From Knufia peltigerae (Eukaryota; Ascomycota; Eurotiomycetes; Chaetothyriales; Trichomeriaceae), in assembly GCA_030247855.1 (NCBI GenBank), contig JAPDRN010000165.1:1-64000 (forward strand): a stretch of DNA of 64,000 nt, in the 5' to 3' direction. The notes under the pieces are model-generated. The model did not search any database, was not told the DNA's origin, and worked only from the letters and a program-made list of their open reading frames with translations. The position numbers and the translations under genes are program-made. Position 1 is the stretch's first letter. Each line of letters opens with the position of its first letter. Below are positions 59,933 through 64,000 of this stretch, piece by piece.

Positions 59933-61773
59933 CCGTTGTTCCCGTCCCGACCTTCGATGGCAAGGCCTTCGCGGCCCAGCTGAGTACCGCCCCGGGCGTG
60001 TACCGCATGTATGCGGCCGACGACACGCTGTTGTACGTCGGCAAGGCCCGTGCGCTGCGCAACCGCGTGGGCAGTTACTTCAACGGCAGTCCGAAGAACG
60101 CGCGCATCATGTCGATGCTCTCGCAGATCGTGCGCATGGACGTGACCGTGACGCGCTCGGAAGCCGAAGCGCTGCTGCTGGAAAACCAGCTGATCAAATC
60201 ACTGTCGCCGCGCTACAACGTGTCCCTGCGCGACGACAAGACCTATCCGCATGTGCTTCTGACCCGCGAGGACTGGCCGCGCATCGCCCTGCATCGTGGC
60301 CCGCGCGCCATTCCCGGGCGCTATTTCGGGCCATATCCCGGCGTCACCGCAGTACGCGAAACGCTGAACCTGATGCACAAGCTGTTCAAGCTGCGCAGCT
60401 GCGAAGACAGCGTGTTCCGCAACCGCTCGCGGCCCTGCCTGCAGTATCAGATCGGACGCTGCAGCGCGCCATGCGTGGAGCTGGTGCCAGCAGCGGACTA
60501 CGCCGAGTCGGTGCGCCGCGCGGCGATGTTCCTGGAAGGCAAGAGCGATGAGCTGACCCGGGAGCTGGGCGAGCAGATGCAGGCCGCCAGCGAAGCGCTG
60601 GAATTCGAGCAGGCCGCGCGACTGCGCGATCTGATTACTTCATTGCGCAGCATGCAGACCCGCCAGTACGTGGACGGCCGCGCGGCCGACCTGGATGTGC
60701 TGGCGGTGGCCATGCAGGGCTCGCAGGCCTGCGTGATGCTGCTGGCCTTCCGTGATGGCCGCAACCTGGGCACCCGCCCGTTCTTTCCCCGCACCAACGG
60801 CGAGGAAAGCCCGGATGAAGTGCTGGCGGCCTTTGTCTCGCAGTACTACATCGAATTCGAGCCGCCGCGCGAGATCCTGCTCGACCGCGAAATTCCCGAT
60901 GCCGATCTGATCGGTTCGGCGCTGTCGGCCTCGGCCGAGCGCAAGGTGCAGCTGAAATGGAACGTGCGCGGCGAGCGCGCAGGCTACCTGGAACTGGCCA
61001 GCCGCAACGCGCAGTTGACCCTGGCCACCGAGATCAACAGCCGCACCGCGCAGCACGCGCGCAGCGAAGCGCTGCGGGTGATGTTGGGGCTGGCCGAACC
61101 GGTAAAGCGGGTGGAGTGCTTCGACATCAGCCACACCATGGGCGAAGCCACCGTGGCCTCCTGCGTGGTGTTTGACGCCGCTGGCCCGGTGCGTTCGCAG
61201 TACCGCCGTTTCAACATCAGCGGCATCGAGCCGGGCGATGATTACGCCGCGATGCGCCAGGCCATCGACCGCCGCTTCCGCCGCGCCGTGGAAGAGCAGG
61301 GCGTGCTGCCGGACGTGCTGCTGATCGACGGTGGCGCCGGCCAGCTGGCACAGGCGCAGGCGGCGCTGGCCGATCTGGGCGTGGAAGGCGTGCTGCTGGT
61401 GGGTGTGGCCAAAGGCGTGGAACGCCGTGCCGGCCACGAAGCCCTGGTGATGCCCGATGGCCGCGAACTGCGCCCGGGTGCGGCCGATCCGGCCCTGCAG
61501 TTCATCCAGCAGGTGCGCGACGAAGCACACCGCTTCGCCATCACCGGCCATCGCGGGCGTCGGCAGAAGGCCCGGATGACCAGCAAACTGGAAGACATTC
61601 CCGGCATCGGGCCGCGCCGGCGCGCCAGCCTGCTGAAGCATTTCGGCGGTCTGGTCGGCCTGAAAGCCGCCGGAGAAGCGGAAATCGCCAAGGTGGAAGG
61701 CATCAATGACGCCCTCGCAGCGCGCATCTACGCTAACCTGCACGGGTTGGCCGCGCCGGATCCGGCCGAGTAG
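59929..61773 (+). CDS. uvrC: UvrABC excinuclease subunit C
   Basis: 614 residues. Makes both incisions in nucleotide excision repair. N-terminal GIY-YIG nuclease (about 14-95; GVYRMY and LLYVGKARALRNRVGSYF), UVR domain (about 200-235) binding UvrB, an RNase H-like nuclease domain (about 370-545; CFDISHTMGEA, LIDGGAGQLAQA) and tandem helix-hairpin-helix at the C-terminus. Starts inside the end of the NHL gene. uvrC-pgsA is a widely conserved pair. Confidence 0.96.
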   Translation: MTVVPVPTFDGKAFAAQLSTAPGVYRMYAADDTLLYVGKARALRNRVGSYFNGSPKNARIMSMLSQIVRMDVTVTRSEAEALLLENQLIKSLSPRYNVSLRDDKTYPHVLLTREDWPRIALHRGPRAIPGRYFGPYPGVTAVRETLNLMHKLFKLRSCEDSVFRNRSRPCLQYQIGRCSAPCVELVPAADYAESVRRAAMFLEGKSDELTRELGEQMQAASEALEFEQAARLRDLITSLRSMQTRQYVDGRAADLDVLAVAMQGSQACVMLLAFRDGRNLGTRPFFPRTNGEESPDEVLAAFVSQYYIEFEPPREILLDREIPDADLIGSALSASAERKVQLKWNVRGERAGYLELASRNAQLTLATEINSRTAQHARSEALRVMLGLAEPVKRVECFDISHTMGEATVASCVVFDAAGPVRSQYRRFNISGIEPGDDYAAMRQAIDRRFRRAVEEQGVLPDVLLIDGGAGQLAQAQAALADLGVEGVLLVGVAKGVERRAGHEALVMPDGRELRPGAADPALQFIQQVRDEAHRFAITGHRGRRQKARMTSKLEDIPGIGPRRRASLLKHFGGLVGLKAAGEAEIAKVEGINDALAARIYANLHGLAAPDPAE

Positions 61774-61790
61774 AGAGAGAATAAAGCAGC

Positions 61791-62420
61791 ATGACGTTGA
61801 CCCTGCCCACCTGGCTGACCCTGTTGCGGATCGTGATGATCCCGGTGCTGGTGCTGGTGTTCTACCTGCCCTACACCTGGACCAACTTCGCATCGGCAGC
61901 GATCTTTGGCCTGGCCGCGATCACCGACTGGCTCGATGGCTGGATCGCGCGTCGTTACGGCCTGGAGTCGGCGTTCGGCGCCTTCCTCGACCCGGTCGCG
62001 GACAAGTTGATGGTGGCGGTGGCGCTGTTCCTGATCGTGCAGGGTCATCCGACCCCGTGGATGGCGTTCTGGGCGGCGGTGATCGTTGGCCGCGAGATCG
62101 CGGTATCGGCACTACGCGAGTGGATGGCCGAACTCGGCCAGCGTGCCAAGGTGCGGGTGGCGATGATCGGCAAGGTCAAGACCACCGCGCAGATGGTCGC
62201 GCTGCTGTGCCTGCTGTATTCGGTGGCGCCGAACGTGCCGGTCAACGACATCTGGATGGGCCCGCCGGTGTTCCACATCGGTGATTGGACCCTGGCCATT
62301 GCCGCCGTGCTGACCCTGTGGTCAGGCCTGCAGTACCTGCACGCCGCGTGGCCGAGCCTGCGTGATGATGAGCGTGCTGCGCGCGAGCGTGCGCGGCAGA
62401 AGAAGCTGGGCAACGGTTGA
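61791..62420 (+). CDS. pgsA: CDP-diacylglycerol-glycerol-3-phosphate 3-phosphatidyltransferase
   Basis: 209 residues with about four membrane segments. Makes phosphatidylglycerol phosphate. The CDP-alcohol phosphotransferase motif is complete: DWLDGWIARRYGLESAFGAF followed by LDPVADK (about 44-70), with its four aspartates. The C-terminal part ends in a basic tail. Directly follows uvrC by 17 bases. A hairpin and REP palindromes come next. Confidence 0.95.
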   Translation: MTLTLPTWLTLLRIVMIPVLVLVFYLPYTWTNFASAAIFGLAAITDWLDGWIARRYGLESAFGAFLDPVADKLMVAVALFLIVQGHPTPWMAFWAAVIVGREIAVSALREWMAELGQRAKVRVAMIGKVKTTAQMVALLCLLYSVAPNVPVNDIWMGPPVFHIGDWTLAIAAVLTLWSGLQYLHAAWPSLRDDERAARERARQKKLGNG

Positions 62421-62430
62421 GAAACTGCCG

Positions 62431-62467
62431 GTGTCGGATCCCTTTCCGCAGGAAAGGGCTCTGACAC
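62431..62467. terminator. Long hairpin after pgsA
   Basis: Outer stem GTGTC/GACAC and a perfect inner stem CCCTTTCC-GCA-GGAAAGGG, 11 bases after the pgsA stop. There is no T-run, so it may be a transcript-end stabiliser or an intergenic repeat typical of Stenotrophomonas rather than a classic terminator. Confidence 0.55.
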
Positions 62468-62480
62468 CATCGCCGCCCGC

Positions 62481-62527
62481 ATCCACGCATGGCGTGGATC
62501 TACTGAAGCGTCCATCCACGCGTGGAT
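62481..62527. repeat. SMAG-type REP palindrome and a loopless relative
   Basis: ATCCACGC-ATG-GCGTGGAT-CTAC (62481-62503), identical in its core to the copy at 23851, followed by ATCCACGCGTGGAT (62514-62527), a perfect 14-base palindrome that looks like the same repeat with its loop lost. Confidence 0.78.
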
Positions 62528-62568
62528 ACGCAATGTCGGCCACCTCCACAAATCCCGGGAAAAAGCGC

Positions 62569-62596
62569 TTGACGCAATCCTTGGAACAGGTAAAAT
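62569..62596 (+). promoter_or_regulatory. tRNA-type promoter without a tRNA
   Basis: TTGACG (62569-62574), 16-base spacer, TAAAAT (62591-62596), followed by TTCGCCTCCC. The start region closely resembles that of the tRNA-Asn promoter at 42414 (GCGCCTCCCC). No tRNA follows; the next gene is the FAD reductase at 62704, after a leader of about 100 bases. Confidence 0.65.
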
Positions 62597-62703
62597 TTCG
62601 CCTCCCAACTCCAGCGCGCTTCATATCCACTTCACCGCCACTCCATCGCCTCACCACGCGGAGGCTCGATGCTGCATCTCCCTTCTCAAGTGGTGATGCC
62701 GCG

Positions 62704-63810
62704 ATGCCTCACACTCCCACCGCCAACGACTACGACGTGATCATCGTCGGCGCCAGTTTTGCAGGTGCTGCCTGTGCACTCGCCGCTGCCCAGTACGGCC
62801 TGCGCGCCTGCGTGCTCGAACGCAAAACCGACCCCGGCGAACGCCTGCACACCACCGGCATCGTGGTGAAGGAGGCCATGCAGCACACCTGGCTTGGTCG
62901 CATGCCCGAACAGCTGGTGCAGCGCGTGGCGCGCGTGCGCCTGTACGCACCGAACCTGCGCAATGTGTTGCTGGCCGCACCGGGCTACTACTTCCTCACC
63001 ACCGATACACCGAACCTGATGCGCTGGCTGGCCAGCGAACTGCGCGCGAGTGGCGTGGACCTGCGGCTGCAGCAGTCGTTCACCAGAGCCTGCCGCGACG
63101 GCGACGCATGGCAGGTTGAAGGGGTGGGGCGCACCGCGTATCTGGTCGGCGCTGACGGCGCGCGTTCACGCGTCGCGCTGCGCACCGGCCTGGGCCAGGT
63201 GCGCGACAACCTGTATGGCGTCGAGCGCGAGTTTGCCGGCGTGCAGCTGCCGGAAGGCGATGCCTTGCACTGCTTTGTCAGCCGCCGGTTCGCACCCGGC
63301 TACATCGGCTGGGCCGCGCAGAACCCCACCGGCGTGCAGGTGGGATTGGCGCTGCGGCATGATCCCGCACATGCACGCGCGCCGGATATCGAGGGATTCC
63401 TTGAACACGTGCGCGACGTTGTGGGACTTCCGCACTCGGCCCAGGTTGCCGGCACCCGCGCGGGGCTGGTGCCCTGCGGGTTGCCGGATGGCCCGATCAC
63501 CGCGCCGGGCGTGATCCTGACCGGTGATGCGGCAGGTGTCGTCTCGCCGCTGTCGGCCGGCGGCATCCACTCGTCATGGCGGCATGGCTGGGCGGTCGGT
63601 GATGCGATCGGCCTGCACCGGCGCGGCAAGGGGCCAGCCGCCGAGCAGGTGGCAAGGCAGGCGGCCCCCACCTTTCACCGCAAGCGCGTGCTGCGCTGGG
63701 CCATGGACCACCTGCAGCGGGACTGGCCGGTCGATGCGCTGCTGCGTACCGGCCCGGTGCGCCGGCTGGCCGAACAGATCTACTTCCACCGACGGGGCGT
63801 TCGGGCGTGA
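62704..63810 (+). CDS. FAD-dependent oxidoreductase, geranylgeranyl-reductase-like
   Basis: 368 residues. N-terminal FAD fold DYDVIIVGASFAGAACALAA (the glycine motif reads GASFAG), a mid-protein LVGADGARSR (about 150-160) and the FAD-binding GVILTGDAAGVVSPLSAGG (about 268-286). This is the layout of geranylgeranyl-reductase/para-hydroxybenzoate-hydroxylase relatives that act on prenyl chains or aromatic rings. No membrane segment. The start at 62704 gives the FAD fold a normal N-terminus; the longer frame upstream runs through the promoter and repeats. Substrate unknown. Confidence 0.87.
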   Translation: MPHTPTANDYDVIIVGASFAGAACALAAAQYGLRACVLERKTDPGERLHTTGIVVKEAMQHTWLGRMPEQLVQRVARVRLYAPNLRNVLLAAPGYYFLTTDTPNLMRWLASELRASGVDLRLQQSFTRACRDGDAWQVEGVGRTAYLVGADGARSRVALRTGLGQVRDNLYGVEREFAGVQLPEGDALHCFVSRRFAPGYIGWAAQNPTGVQVGLALRHDPAHARAPDIEGFLEHVRDVVGLPHSAQVAGTRAGLVPCGLPDGPITAPGVILTGDAAGVVSPLSAGGIHSSWRHGWAVGDAIGLHRRGKGPAAEQVARQAAPTFHRKRVLRWAMDHLQRDWPVDALLRTGPVRRLAEQIYFHRRGVRA

Positions 63811-63854
63811 TCCGGAAGCTGAACGCTGGCCGGTGAAAGGGTTGCAGAATCCTG

Positions 63855-63883
63855 TTGACGCCGTGCAGCAATCCCGACACAAT
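63855..63883 (+). promoter_or_regulatory. Second promoter-like element after the FAD reductase
   Basis: TTGACG (63855-63860), 17-base spacer, CACAAT (63878-63883). It points right, towards the window edge, and may drive genes beyond it. The TTGACG hexamer equals that of the promoter at 62569. Confidence 0.45.
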
Positions 63884-63939
63884 AGCGCTCCTTCGACGCA
63901 GGTCGAACGGAATCGCGCCGCCATCCAGGTGCAGCCTTG

Positions 63940-64000
63940 CTAGCGCGGAATGCCCCGGCTCGCGCTGCACCAGGTACGCACGTCCGCACGATCAAAGCCG
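63940..64000 (-). CDS. Possible 3' end of a minus-strand gene (cut by window edge)
   Basis: One minus-strand frame is open from the window edge to a TAG at 63940-63942 and would end ...WCSASRGIPR. Third positions are GC-rich as in real genes here, but only about 19 codons are visible and a second frame is also open nearby, so this is weak. No family can be named. Confidence 0.2.
   Translation of the reverse strand, partial: GFDRADVRTWCSASRGIPR

Noticed and set aside
63497..63970. 157-codon open frame on the minus strand near the right edge
   Set aside because: Mostly antisense to the FAD reductase; the short part beyond that gene is open but interrupted by a stop near the window edge and has no recognisable domain.

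Overview
The window is high-GC gammaproteobacterial chromosome, almost certainly Stenotrophomonas (Xanthomonadaceae, S. maltophilia group). The gene content and order are xanthomonad-like: exbB-exbD-msbA-lpxK-kdsB, petABC-sspA-sspB, fimT-pilVWXY1-pilE, and an Oar-type TonB receptor. The intergenic spaces carry many short palindromes flanked by GTAG or CTAC, which match the SMAG family of REP elements known from S. maltophilia. No prophage, insertion sequence, integrase or CRISPR array was seen. Most of the window is core chromosome.

Region by region. 1-5253: the start of an FAD oxidoreductase (cut by the window edge), a polyamine ABC transporter (potGHI) and a succinate-semialdehyde dehydrogenase, which together suggest putrescine uptake and breakdown. 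5343-11975 (minus strand): phoH, ybeY, three uncharacterised envelope genes, corC, a DUF4105 (Lnb-domain) membrane protein and corA, packed as one probable operon. 12058-12216: a duplicated array of DnaA-box-like sites. 12340-15349: a lipoprotein fusion protein/ABC ATPase/ABC-2 permease exporter. 15449-19708: miaB, a glutathione S-transferase divergent from a WYL regulator, and a lytic transglycosylase. 19904-23835: the cytochrome bc1 complex and sspAB. 23913-30240: small envelope proteins, nadC, purEK, sodB, grxD and an SDR-fold protein that lacks its catalytic residues. 30449-35325: a large TonB-dependent Oar-like receptor, a candidate small RNA and ppnN. 35499-43127: type IV pilus minor pilins, pilY1, pilE, tRNA-Asn and a second FimT-like gene. 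43256-45634: uvrB and two identical tRNA-Val genes. 45747-47884: small genes, including two paralogous exported cysteine-rich peptides behind a TlpA-like oxidoreductase. 47924-50852: mipA divergent from a two-component system. 50923-62420: comEC, exbBD, msbA, lpxK, kdsB, a low-molecular-weight phosphatase, an NHL-repeat protein, uvrC and pgsA. 62569-63810: a tRNA-type promoter followed by an FAD reductase instead of tRNAs.

Functional themes are envelope biogenesis (lipid A export and Kdo activation, phosphatidylglycerol synthesis, pili, TonB energisation), DNA repair (uvrB, uvrC), respiration (petABC), stress adaptation (sspAB, sodB, grxD) and ribosome/RNA maintenance (ybeY, phoH, miaB). The items most worth a second look are the cysteine-rich peptide/thioredoxin cassette (46229-47340), the duplicated DnaA-box-like array (12058-12216), the Lnb-domain protein sitting where lnt sits in enteric bacteria, the candidate small RNA ahead of ppnN, and the tRNA-type promoter with no tRNA after pgsA.
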